Shown here one piece after another: positions 17,248-25,267 of a stretch of DNA of 64,000 nucleotides. Positions within the stretch are counted from its first letter, which is position 1, and the number at the start of each line of letters is the position of its first letter. The stretch is from positions 620,001 to 684,000 of the forward strand of contig JBMNHO010000002.1 in assembly GCA_050950425.1 (NCBI GenBank), written 5' to 3'. The notes beneath the pieces are model-generated. The model was not told where the DNA came from and did not search any database. It saw only the letters and a list, made by a program, of their open reading frames with translations. The position numbers and the translations under genes are program-made. The stretch is from RGIG529 sp050950425 (GTDB taxonomy: Bacteria; Bacillota; Clostridia; Oscillospirales; Oscillospiraceae).

Positions 17248-18009
17248 TTACGAAATCCACGTGTCCTGTATCTCATATGTCCAAGTGTCTCCCGACAGCG
17301 TCGCCACACAGTTGCTGATGCCGATGGCGCCCAATCCGCTGCGCCATTTAGAAGCGGAAAAATACACCGTTTGCCCCGCCATCTTTTCATCTGCAATTTC
17401 AAACAAAACGCCCGATTCAAACTGGGCTTTTTCCTTATCGATATATCCGGCCTCACACAAAGAGTCAAAGGTACCCTGAAGGGCCTCCTTATGATACGTA
17501 TTGCCCAACAGGTAGACAAACGCGTTTTTTTCCGCTTCTGTCAGATTCGATATCTTTGTCAGGTCGAAGGCGATGCGTTGAATACCTTCGTTCAGTGCCG
17601 CGTCCTGGGCATATAGGTCGCCGATCACCTGTTCATACAGCGCAATGACGGAGGGGCTTTTTTTCTGCACCTGAATACGGGAAGGCGTGATGCCCGCGGG
17701 AAATGTCTCTCGCACCAGGCCGTCATACGACACCGCCACAATGCTGCCCCGCTGCACTTCTCCCGGCGCCATGGGGTTTCCTTTCTCATCCAAAAGGGGA
17801 ATCTCCTGGTACGGCACCAAATATACGTCTCCGCCCTCTCCCGAAATGCCCGCCAGCAATAAGCTTTCGCCGTACCGCTGCACCACACTGGCCTGGAGTA
17901 CGGCGGAAGGCTCTGGAGAAGGGGTTGTCTGCCCTTTCGGCGGCTGGCTCTGGCAAGCCGCCAAAAACGGCAGACAGGCAAGCAAAGCGCTTAATTTCTT
18001 CCACTTCAT
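17248..18009 (-). CDS. Lipoprotein of unknown function, co-transcribed with serpin
   Basis: This 253-residue protein has a lipobox signal peptide (SALLACLPFLAAC, Cys19). Next comes a beta-rich segment (about 40-105; GGDVYLVPYQEIPLL, GEVQRGSIVAVSYDG) resembling the OB-like DUF3221 type, then a helical middle and a C-terminal domain with FSASKWRSGLGAIG and an Ile-Ser end. That last motif recurs in clostridial lipoproteins of unknown role (from memory). It is the first gene of a two-gene unit with the serpin. AAAGGAG lies somewhat far (about 12 bases) from the ATG. No enzymatic motif is visible. Confidence 0.75.
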   Translation of the reverse strand: MKWKKLSALLACLPFLAACQSQPPKGQTTPSPEPSAVLQASVVQRYGESLLLAGISGEGGDVYLVPYQEIPLLDEKGNPMAPGEVQRGSIVAVSYDGLVRETFPAGITPSRIQVQKKSPSVIALYEQVIGDLYAQDAALNEGIQRIAFDLTKISNLTEAEKNAFVYLLGNTYHKEALQGTFDSLCEAGYIDKEKAQFESGVLFEIADEKMAGQTVYFSASKWRSGLGAIGISNCVATLSGDTWTYEIQDTWIS

Positions 18010-18115
18010 TCCGGTTTACCACTCCTTTCATTGGCTTTGACGAACCCCTTCCGCTCTTTGTTCCCCCCGGGGCCGGTTTTTGTGGCTTGCCCTTTGTTGT
18101 TCTCCATACAGGAAA

Positions 18116-18148
18116 ATCGGCGGCGAGGATCACTCGCCGCCGATCAAA
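18116..18148 (-). terminator. Rho-independent terminator of cysK
   Basis: ATCGGCGGCGAG (18116-18127) pairs with CTCGCCGCCGAT (18133-18144). Read on the minus strand, it is followed by a short TTTT tract. It starts nine bases after the cysK stop. Confidence 0.8.
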
Positions 18149-18156
18149 CGGATCTT

Positions 18157-19089
18157 TCAGACCGCAAACAGCGGAGTGGATAAATACCGGTCACCGGCAT
18201 CGGGAAGCAAGACAACGATGGCCTTTCCCTCGTTTTCCGGGCGTTTGGCCAGCTGAATGGCGGCCCAAACGGCAGCGCCGGAAGAGATGCCCACCAACAC
18301 GCCTTCCGCCTGCCCCACGCGTCTTCCGGTGGCAAAGGCGTCCTCGTTTTCCACGGCGATGACTTCATCATAAATCTTTGTATCCAATACATCCGGCACA
18401 AATCCCGCGCCGATCCCCTGGATCTTATGGGCGCCGGCAACCCCCTTGCTCAGCACCGGGGAGGACGCAGGCTCCACAGCCACGATTTTTACATCGGGAT
18501 TTTGCGCCTTGAGATAGCTGCCCACGCCGGTAAGCGTTCCCCCGGTGCCGACGCCCGCGACAAAAATGTCCACCTTCCCATCGGTGTCGGCCCAGATCTC
18601 GGGCCCGGTGGTGGCCTTGTGGATGGCAGGGTTGGCGGGGTTTCTAAACTGCCCGGGGATATAGCTGTTTGGAATCTCCTGCGCCAGCTCATCCGCCTTG
18701 GCAATGGCCCCCTTCATTCCCTTGGCGCCCTCGGTCAGCACCAGCTCTGCGCCGTAAGCCTTCATCAGTTGGCGGCGTTCCACCGACATGGTCTCCGGCA
18801 TGACAATGATAATCCGATATCCCTTGGCTGCGGCAACCGACGCAAGCCCAATCCCCGTGTTGCCCGAGGTGGGTTCAATGATAACGGAGTCTTCTTTTAA
18901 AAGACCTTTGGTCTCGGCATCCTCAATCATCGCTTTGGCAATGCGATCCTTCACGGAGCCGGCGGGATTGAAATATTCCAGCTTGCCAAGAACCCGGGCT
19001 TTCAGCCCATCTTCTTGTTTGATATGAACCAGCTCCAGCAAAGGCGTCTTGCCGACCAGCTGATCTACGCTTGTGTAAATATTGCTCAT
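18157..19089 (-). CDS. cysK: Cysteine synthase A (O-acetylserine sulfhydrylase)
   Basis: This PLP enzyme makes cysteine from O-acetylserine and sulfide. The 310-residue protein shows the PLP-lysine motif NPAGSVKDRIA, the substrate loop PTSGNTGIGLA, the phosphate-binding GVGTGGTLTGVG and the late VGISSGAAVWAA. Length and ends are canonical. GGAGGGAAGAGG precedes the ATG. The gene is monocistronic between its own promoter and terminator. A palindrome over the transcription start suggests control by sulfur status. Confidence 0.97.
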   Translation of the reverse strand: MSNIYTSVDQLVGKTPLLELVHIKQEDGLKARVLGKLEYFNPAGSVKDRIAKAMIEDAETKGLLKEDSVIIEPTSGNTGIGLASVAAAKGYRIIIVMPETMSVERRQLMKAYGAELVLTEGAKGMKGAIAKADELAQEIPNSYIPGQFRNPANPAIHKATTGPEIWADTDGKVDIFVAGVGTGGTLTGVGSYLKAQNPDVKIVAVEPASSPVLSKGVAGAHKIQGIGAGFVPDVLDTKIYDEVIAVENEDAFATGRRVGQAEGVLVGISSGAAVWAAIQLAKRPENEGKAIVVLLPDAGDRYLSTPLFAV

Positions 19090-19151
19090 CCTCTTCCCTC
19101 CAAAATAGAATCAAATGGATTGCTGCGGTTAAATGCGGCGGCAGGCTTTCT

Positions 19152-19280
19152 GTGCCTTTGAAAAGGCACCTTTGGTACGGCTTATGAAAGAAATGAAAGC
19201 CAAACGCAACGCGTTTTGCAATTACCAACCTATCCAATTGGTATATGGGTCATTGTACGGCAGATTTATTTTCCTGTCAA
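19152..19280 (-). promoter_or_regulatory. cysK promoter, start-site palindrome and leader hairpin
   Basis: On the minus strand TTGACA (19275-19280), 17 bp and TACAAT (19252-19257) form a near-consensus promoter. Just downstream, TACCAA-N9-TTGGTA (19223-19243) would overlap about +2 to +22, an ideal repressor site. The leader of about 155 nt also holds the hairpin GTGCCTTT-TC-AAAGGCAC (19152-19169). No T-box or S-box motif is seen. A CymR/Rrf2-type repressor is a guess from the gene's role. Confidence 0.7.
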
Positions 19281-19442
19281 TGCTTCGTTTTTATTTTCCG
19301 GCGCGGGCGGCGCTTTTCCTCTCCGGCTTATATACTGGAAAAAGCAAGCAATCCCCTGCTTTCTTGTCGTTGACAATGGGCAAAACACGGCAGGAGGCAG
19401 CCGAGTAAACGCCAAGTTATTTTTACATTTTATAAAAACAAC

Positions 19443-19479
19443 AAAAAACCCATGAAACCATATGATTTCATGGGTTTTT
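19443..19479 (-). terminator. Terminator downstream of tRNA-Arg
   Basis: AAAAAACCCATGAAA and its exact complement flank an eight-base loop. Read on the minus strand it starts immediately after the encoded CCA and ends in TTTTTTG. Confidence 0.85.
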
Positions 19480-19556
19480 TGGCACGCCTGGAGGGATTCG
19501 AACCCCCGACCTTTTGGTTCGTAGCCAAACACTCTATCCAGCTGAGCTACAGGCGC
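19480..19556 (-). tRNA. tRNA-Arg (anticodon ACG), CCA encoded
   Basis: Read on the minus strand, the 77-nt gene has acceptor GCGCCTG pairing with CAGGCGT, a D-arm GCTC-AGCTGGATA-GAGT, an anticodon arm TTTGG-CTACGAA-CCAAA, variable AGGTC and a T-arm GGGGG-TTCGAAT-CCCTC. The loop CTACGAA gives anticodon ACG, read as ICG after editing, which decodes CGU/CGC/CGA. Discriminator G is followed by a genomic CCA at 19480-19482. Confidence 0.97.
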
Positions 19557-19770
19557 ATATCACTTTTCTCCCGGAAACAGCTTTGCCATTATAACACGGG
19601 AAAAAAGAGAAAGCAAGGGGTTTTTTTATTTTTCTGCATTTCATCCGTTTCTTTTGATTGCGTTCCCCCCTTCCTTTTCCCGCATTGACAAAGGCGGCGG
19701 ATACAGGTAGGATAAAATATGAAACCACAAGCATTGTCTGATGAACGAACAAAAAAGGGGATTCAACCAT

Positions 19771-20865
19771 ATGGCAGCCAGAATGGAACCCAACACCGCA
19801 GCCACCCTCCTTCCGCAAGCAAGAACAGAAGAACCATATTTAAATGTTTTGCGGTGCGCCGCCATGTATTTGGTTGTGATGCTGCACAGCTTCGCCCCGT
19901 TTTATACCAATATCAGTCTGTTTGGCACCAGGACATGGTGGGCCATGAACCTTATGACGCCGATCACCCGTATGGGCGTGCCGCTTTTTTTCATGATCAG
20001 CGGATATTTGGCTCTCTCAAAGGAGCGAACCCGCCAAATCCGTCCTTTTTATCAAAAACAGATTGGGAAGCTCATCCTTCCTTTCTTGTTCTGGAACCTT
20101 TTTTATTTTATCTTCAATGGGTTCCTGTACCACAACTCCATGAACCCCCTCTTGTTTTTCACCCAATTGTTTCAGCATGGAAGTAAATATCATCTTTGGT
20201 TCCTTTATCAAATCATCGCGCTCTATCTCCTAGCTCCCTTTTTGAAACGCATCGTAGACCATTGCAGCTTCAAGGAGCTGTTTCTCCTATTGTTTCTGAT
20301 TTTGCTTCAGCCGTCTGTCTTTCATTTTTTTAATACGATTCAAACCACGATTTCCATCGCCCCGTTCAAGGCACTGATAGAAGGCTATGCAGGATTCTTT
20401 TTATATGGGTACTTATTGGGAACCGTAACCCTTTCCCCTCGCATCAAAGGGCTGATTTATCTCGGCGGTATTATGGGATTGTCGCTGAGTGTGTTTGGGA
20501 ACCATTGGATGTCCTCTCCTCAGCTTCTCAACTTTCAATGGAATGCCGGCTACTCCATCACCCATTTCTTAACCAGCGGTGCATGTTTCGTTTTCATAAA
20601 AGACAGGTTCAAAGCACAGGATCAGCCCCCCAGAAGATGGAAATCCACGCTGACCCTATGGGCAAATCGCATTTCGAAACTGACGTTTGGTATTTATCTT
20701 TCTCACGTTATGATGTTGGAGCTGTTTCGCGCCTTGCAACATGCAGCGGGCATCACCCTCACACCGGCCGTGCAGATCATATGCAGCTTTTTGGCGGCAT
20801 CCGTGGGAAGTACCGTCCTCGCCTACTTGCTCTCCCGTATCCCCTCCCGAACCAACATCATTTGA
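19771..20865 (+). CDS. Acyltransferase family 3 (OafA/NodX-like) membrane protein
   Basis: This protein of about 364 residues has roughly ten transmembrane helices. The family transfers acyl groups, often O-acetyl, to cell-surface sugars or lipids. Family features are the N-terminal NVLRCAAMYLVVMLHSFAPF with the catalytic-type His, GVPLFFMISGYLAL, and the HLWFLYQIIALYLLAPFL helix. The ATG at 19771 is chosen because AAGGGG lies ten bases upstream. An in-frame ATG at 19741 has no ribosome site. The surrounding sequence is more AT-rich than its neighbours, which may hint at acquisition. It is monocistronic and its substrate is unknown. Confidence 0.88.
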   Translation: MAARMEPNTAATLLPQARTEEPYLNVLRCAAMYLVVMLHSFAPFYTNISLFGTRTWWAMNLMTPITRMGVPLFFMISGYLALSKERTRQIRPFYQKQIGKLILPFLFWNLFYFIFNGFLYHNSMNPLLFFTQLFQHGSKYHLWFLYQIIALYLLAPFLKRIVDHCSFKELFLLLFLILLQPSVFHFFNTIQTTISIAPFKALIEGYAGFFLYGYLLGTVTLSPRIKGLIYLGGIMGLSLSVFGNHWMSSPQLLNFQWNAGYSITHFLTSGACFVFIKDRFKAQDQPPRRWKSTLTLWANRISKLTFGIYLSHVMMLELFRALQHAAGITLTPAVQIICSFLAASVGSTVLAYLLSRIPSRTNII

Positions 20866-20924
20866 AAAATCAAAAAACAGAACCCACGGAAACGGCAAAA
20901 CGGCCCAACATAACAACCTTGCAA

Positions 20925-20962
20925 AACGAAAAGCCGGCGCCCGCGAAAAGGCGGGCGCCGGC
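20925..20962 (-). terminator. Rho-independent terminator of groESL
   Basis: GCCGGCGCCCGC (20933-20944) and its exact complement (20951-20962) form a 12-bp GC stem. On the minus strand TTTTCGTTTTG follows. Confidence 0.88.
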
Positions 20963-20985
20963 CTATATTGCTCAGGGGATATAAC

Positions 20986-22632
20986 TTAATACATTCCCAT
21001 GCCGCTCATGTCGCCGGTGGGGGCGTTCATCGGCAGGACAGCGGGGTTTTTCTTCTGTGCGGCAACGGCTTCCGTGGTCAGCAGCATCGAGGCGATCGAA
21101 GCCGCGTTTTCCAGCGCGGACAGTGTCACCTTGGCGGGATCCACGATTCCTGTACTCATCATGTCGCAGTACACTTCTTTGTATGCGTCAAAGCCATAGC
21201 CAACTTTGCGGCTGCTTTTGATCTTTTCGATGATAACGGAGCCGTCAAGGCCTGCGTTCTGGGCGATCTGCCGCGTCGGCTCCTGCAGGGCTCTCGCAAT
21301 GATCTTCACGCCGGTTTTCTCATCGCCCTCGGTCCTGGCGATCAGCTTTTCCACCGCGGGGATGGCATTGACATACACGGTGCCGCCGCCGGCCACAATG
21401 CCGTCTTCCACGGCGGCGCGGGTGGCGTTCAGCGCGTCCTCAATGCGCATCTTTTTTTCCAGCATTTCGGTTTCCGTAGCGGCACCTACCTTCAAAACGG
21501 CAATGCCGCCGGCCAGCTTTGCCAGACGCTCGTTGAGCTTCTCTTTTTCATAGTCAGCCATCGGCATGTCCAGCTGGTTGCGCAGCTGGCTCACCCGGGC
21601 GGAAATCGCCTCCGAGTCGCCGCCGCCGCCGATGAGTACCGTGGTCTCTTTCTGAATCTTCGCAGTTCTGCAGGTGCCCAAATGCTCTAAAGTGGTGTCT
21701 TTCAGCTCCAGACCCAGGTCGGAAGTGATGACGGTGCCGCCGGTCAAAATGGCCATGTCCTGAAGGAGATCCTTCCGGCGGTCGCCATAGCCGGGGCCTT
21801 TGACGCAGACCACGTTGAGGATGCCACGGATTTTGTTGAGAATCAAAGTGGACAAGGCTTCCCCTTCCACATCGTCCGCCACGATCAGAAGCTTCTTGCC
21901 GGCCTTCATCACTTGTTCCAGAATGGGCAGCAGATCCTGAATGGTGTCAATTTTTTTGTCGGTGATCAGGATAACAGGGTCGTCCATCACAGCTTCCATT
22001 TTTTCGGAGTCAGTCACCATGTAGGGCGACAGATAGCCTTTGTCAAAATGCATGCCTTCGACAATTTCAATATACGTCTCAGCGGTCTTGGACTCGTCAA
22101 TGGAAATGATGCCTTCCTTTTGAATCTTGCCCATGGCCTCCGCAATCAGCTGGCCGATGTTTTCATCGCCGGAGGAAATGGTGCCGACTCTTGCGATGTC
22201 CTCGGCGCCGTTCACTTCCTTGGCGTTTGCTTTGATGGACTCAACAGCGGCAGTCACTGCCTTGAAAATGCCCTTGCGCATAATCATGGGGTTCGCGCCG
22301 GCCGCCAGGTTCTTCATCCCTTCCCGGATAATGGCCTGCGCCAGCAGCGTGGCGGTGGTGGTTCCGTCGCCGGCCACGTCGTTTGTCTTGGTGGCCACTT
22401 CTTTCACCAGCTGGGCGCCCATGTTTTCAAACGGATCTTCCAGCTCGATTTCTTTCGCAATGCTCACGCCGTCATTGGTGATCAGCGGGCTGCCGAACTT
22501 TTTGTCCAAAACAACGTTCCGGCCTTTGGGCCCCAGCGTAATTTTAACAGTATCGGCCAATTGGTTGACGCCCCGCTCCAGTGCGCGGCGAGCGTCCTCC
22601 CCATATTTCAGTTCTTTTTCCATCAATCCCAT
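20986..22632 (-). CDS. groEL: Chaperonin GroEL (60 kDa)
   Basis: This is the large subunit of the ATP-driven folding chamber. The 548-residue protein carries the canonical VKITLGPKGRNVVLDKKFG, DGTTTATLLAQAI nucleotide-binding segment and AAVEDGIVAGGGTVYVNAIP. The C-terminal GM-rich tail is short (GDMSGMGMY). GAGGAGGT lies eight bases before the ATG. It is the second gene of the groES-groEL operon, 24 bases after groES, under the CIRCE operator. Confidence 0.99.
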   Translation of the reverse strand: MGLMEKELKYGEDARRALERGVNQLADTVKITLGPKGRNVVLDKKFGSPLITNDGVSIAKEIELEDPFENMGAQLVKEVATKTNDVAGDGTTTATLLAQAIIREGMKNLAAGANPMIMRKGIFKAVTAAVESIKANAKEVNGAEDIARVGTISSGDENIGQLIAEAMGKIQKEGIISIDESKTAETYIEIVEGMHFDKGYLSPYMVTDSEKMEAVMDDPVILITDKKIDTIQDLLPILEQVMKAGKKLLIVADDVEGEALSTLILNKIRGILNVVCVKGPGYGDRRKDLLQDMAILTGGTVITSDLGLELKDTTLEHLGTCRTAKIQKETTVLIGGGGDSEAISARVSQLRNQLDMPMADYEKEKLNERLAKLAGGIAVLKVGAATETEMLEKKMRIEDALNATRAAVEDGIVAGGGTVYVNAIPAVEKLIARTEGDEKTGVKIIARALQEPTRQIAQNAGLDGSVIIEKIKSSRKVGYGFDAYKEVYCDMMSTGIVDPAKVTLSALENAASIASMLLTTEAVAAQKKNPAVLPMNAPTGDMSGMGMY

Positions 22633-22656
22633 AATCGCTTACCTCCTCGATTGTGT

Positions 22657-22947
22657 TTATTCTTCTACAATGGCCAGAATGTCGCTCTGGCGCACGACCA
22701 TCACTTCATCATCGCCCAGCTTCACTTCTGTGCCGGCATATTTGCTGGTGATGACACGGTCACCCACCTGCACCGTCATGGTCACTTCTTTTCCGTCTAT
22801 CATGCCGCCGGGGCCCACTGCAACAACCTCTGCCGCTGCGGGCTTTTCCTTTGCGCTTCCGGTCAAAATCAATCCACTTTGTGTGGTTTCTTCCACATTT
22901 GTGATCATTTTTAAAATAACTCTGTCTCCAAGGGGCTTCAATTTCAT
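22657..22947 (-). CDS. groES: Co-chaperonin GroES (10 kDa)
   Basis: The 96-residue protein has the N-terminal KPLGDRVILK, a mobile loop around ETTQSGLILTGSAKEKP and a C-terminal strand DILAIVEE. It caps GroEL. It is the first gene of the operon, with a sigma-A promoter and CIRCE element immediately upstream. Confidence 0.99.
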   Translation of the reverse strand: MKLKPLGDRVILKMITNVEETTQSGLILTGSAKEKPAAAEVVAVGPGGMIDGKEVTMTVQVGDRVITSKYAGTEVKLGDDEVMVVRQSDILAIVEE

Positions 22948-23011
22948 GGAACTTACCTCCTACGATTTCTTTTGTTCTGTCATCATGCTTGAATCCGATT
23001 GAACCTCAAGT

Positions 23012-23038
23012 TTAGCACTCTCTCTTTCGGAGTGCTAA
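23012..23038. promoter_or_regulatory. CIRCE operator (HrcA binding site)
   Basis: TTAGCACTC-N9-GAGTGCTAA is a perfect copy of the CIRCE consensus, placed between the groES promoter and start codon. HrcA represses here until heat shock titrates GroEL. hrcA itself is not in the window. Confidence 0.98.
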
Positions 23039-23049
23039 AAACTGTTCTT

Positions 23050-23078
23050 ATCATAAGGCAAATAAGCCCTCTGCGCAA
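23050..23078 (-). promoter_or_regulatory. groESL promoter
   Basis: On the minus strand TTGCGC (23073-23078), a 17-bp spacer and TATGAT (23050-23055) lie just upstream of CIRCE. Confidence 0.75.
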
Positions 23079-23439
23079 ATGAAATTTTCCTCATATTTTA
23101 CCAGTTTCCATTATATTTTACCATCTATCAAATTTATATTCCATTTTTTATTTTAATTGAATATTTTCTCCTTTTCTCGCATGATTTCGTTTAATTTTCA
23201 TGTAATTTTTTATTTTTATAAAAAAACAGCCCTGTTTTTGGGAAATCGTCACGCAAAAACAAGGCAGTTTTCTTATATTTGTGTTCCAGGGGGCTTATTT
23301 TTTGCACGCAAGCCAAAAAAACATCTCAAAATAAAATTTTTACACCTATTTTTACACGAAAATGAACCGACTGGCCCAATTTTCATCCTCCTGTTTTTTC
23401 CCGCAGCGTGTGTTTTGGCATCCCCGTTTGCTGACGGGC
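23079..23439. other. AT-rich intergenic block, no gene seen
   Basis: About 360 bases, markedly richer in A/T than the rest of the window, contain a short direct repeat of ATATTTTACCA near 23093-23123 and a small AAAAACAG-CC-CTGTTTTT hairpin at 23222-23239. It lies between the methyltransferase stop and the groESL promoter. I see no coding sequence or recognisable RNA. Confidence 0.6.
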
Positions 23440-24552
23440 TTATTTCCCATAGTAATATAGATTGCAGGGAATCATCCCGTTGTAAAGCTTCCTTTTCTTC
23501 TCCGCGCGCCGTCCGAAGTGCTGCTCCAGCTTTTCGTCGGAAGAGAGCAGGCAAAGCTTCCACCCGGCCAGACGGCGGTATGCCGCCCCGAAAGCAGCGG
23601 AAAGGGCTTCCGCCTCTTCTTTTTCCAGCATCCGCTCCCCATACGGCGGATTTGTAACAATGGTTCCTCGCTCCCCTTGGGGGGCGAATGTTTTGGCATC
23701 CGCTCGCTCAAAGCGGATCAGCTGAGAAACCCCGGCCTTTTTCGCGTTGCTCTTTGCAATGGCTACGGCTTTTGGGTCCAGATCCCCGCCCCAGATGTCG
23801 TACTCCCTGTGAAACTCCCGCGCTCTCGCCTCTTCCTTGGCCTGCTCCCACACAGCTTTTGGAAATTGGCTCCACTTCTGGGCCGCAAAGGAGCGGCCCA
23901 GACCCGGCGCCCGGTTGCAGGCCAACAGCGCCGCCTCAATGGCAATGGTGCCGGAGCCGCAAAAGGGGTCGCAAAACGCATCTTTGCCGCGGTAGCGGGA
24001 TAAAATCACCATCCCGGCGGCCAGCGTTTCCCGCAGGGGCGCCGTAACCCCTTCCGCCCGCCATCCTCGTTTGTGCAGCCCCGGGCCGGAGGTGTCGATG
24101 GACAGCGTTGCCCAATCCTTTAAAATGGAAAACTGCACTTGGTAAACAGGCCCGTCTTCTGCAAACCAATTTTGATGATACGTCTGCTTCAGCCGCTCCA
24201 CGATGGCTTTTTTGATGATTTTTTGGCAGTCGGGTACGGAATGCAGCGCAGAATTCAAAGCATATCCTTTGACGGGAAACGCGGCGTTTTGAGTCAGATA
24301 TCGCTCCCATGGAAGCGCTTTGACGGCCTCAAACAGAGCGTCGAAGCTGTGTGCGGAAAACTGCCCCATTTCCAAAAGCACCCGCTCTCCGCAGCGCAGA
24401 TTGATGTTTGCCCTTGCCACATCCGCCATCTCGCCGGAAAACAGCACCCTGCCGTTTTCCGCTTCCACCGTTTTCATGTTTAAACGCCGCAGCTCGTCAG
24501 CCACCAGGCCCTCCAAGCCAAACAGACACGGCGTGATCATTCGAATCTCCAT
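23440..24552 (-). CDS. THUMP-domain class I SAM-dependent RNA methyltransferase (RlmL/YpsC family)
   Basis: This 370-residue protein combines an N-terminal ferredoxin-like/THUMP RNA-binding half (1-160) with a methyltransferase half. Key motifs are FCDPFCGSGTIAIEAALLAC (SAM-binding motif I) and IVTNPPYGERM (the NPPY of N6-adenine/N2-guanine methylases). Homologues methylate G2445 of 23S rRNA. The gene is monocistronic on the minus strand, and GGAGAAACA precedes the ATG. It converges on nothing. groESL follows on the same strand after the AT-rich block. Confidence 0.93.
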   Translation of the reverse strand: MEIRMITPCLFGLEGLVADELRRLNMKTVEAENGRVLFSGEMADVARANINLRCGERVLLEMGQFSAHSFDALFEAVKALPWERYLTQNAAFPVKGYALNSALHSVPDCQKIIKKAIVERLKQTYHQNWFAEDGPVYQVQFSILKDWATLSIDTSGPGLHKRGWRAEGVTAPLRETLAAGMVILSRYRGKDAFCDPFCGSGTIAIEAALLACNRAPGLGRSFAAQKWSQFPKAVWEQAKEEARAREFHREYDIWGGDLDPKAVAIAKSNAKKAGVSQLIRFERADAKTFAPQGERGTIVTNPPYGERMLEKEEAEALSAAFGAAYRRLAGWKLCLLSSDEKLEQHFGRRAEKKRKLYNGMIPCNLYYYGK

Positions 24553-24678
24553 TGTTTCTCCATTCTATCCATTCATTTTGTAACATATATAAATACAACT
24601 AGCAGTATATCCTGTTTCCTTTCGTCTGACAATACGCAGTTTATATTTTGCCTGTTCCGCCGTGTATTTTCCAGTGAA

Positions 24679-24708
24679 TTGCTCTATCTTTTTGCGATAG
24701 AATATGAT
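24679..24708 (+). promoter_or_regulatory. Putative promoter of the nfeD-stomatin pair
   Basis: TTGCTC (24679-24684), an 18-bp spacer and TATGAT (24703-24708) lie about 60 bp upstream of the first ATG. Confidence 0.5.
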
Positions 24709-24769
24709 ATACTTTGTGTCATTGGTGATATATTAAGGTTTTGCCCGTTGATAGAAAGAGGGTGTCTTT

Positions 24770-25240
24770 ATGAGCATGACCGTGATCTGGCTGATTGCCG
24801 CCGCGTTTTTCGCGCTGGTGGAAGCGGCGACCACCCAGCTTGTCTCCATTTGGTTTTCTCTTGGCAGCGTTGCCGGCATGGTCGCCGCCGCCCTGCATGC
24901 CCCGGTTTTGCTGCAGCTGATTCTCTTTTGCGGCATCTCTCTTTTGGTTTTGGGCATTACACGGCCCTTCGCCAAAAAATACCTGACCCCGCGAAAAACA
25001 GCGACCAATGCGGATCGTGTCATTGGCATGACCGGACTTGTGGTTCAGACCATCGATCCCCTGCACCGTGCCGGGCAGGTGTCCGTTGGCGGCAACATAT
25101 GGACAGCCCAGACCGACGGCGCCCCCATTCCGGAAGGGGCACAGGTGACGGTGCTGCGCATTGAGGGTGTCAAGATCTTTGTCGTGCCTGCCGAACAAGC
25201 ACCCCCCCAGTCCCTGTCGGACAAAGCTGGCGTGTCTTAA
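24770..25240 (+). CDS. NfeD-like membrane protein
   Basis: This 156-residue protein has about three transmembrane helices (8-75) and a C-terminal OB-fold (about 85-145; MTGLVVQTIDPLHRAGQV, VLRIEGVKIFVV), the short NfeD architecture without a ClpP-like protease domain. NfeD proteins partner with stomatins. Here the stomatin gene starts 27 bases after the stop. The pair probably organises membrane microdomains or membrane-protein quality control. Confidence 0.93.
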   Translation: MSMTVIWLIAAAFFALVEAATTQLVSIWFSLGSVAGMVAAALHAPVLLQLILFCGISLLVLGITRPFAKKYLTPRKTATNADRVIGMTGLVVQTIDPLHRAGQVSVGGNIWTAQTDGAPIPEGAQVTVLRIEGVKIFVVPAEQAPPQSLSDKAGVS

Positions 25241-25267
25241 CACGCTGGGCAAAAAAAGGAGGCTTAT

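Noticed and set aside
19090..19270. T-box or S-box riboswitch suspected in the cysK leader
   Set aside because: No T-box antiterminator signature and no leader terminator. A simple operator explains the palindrome better.
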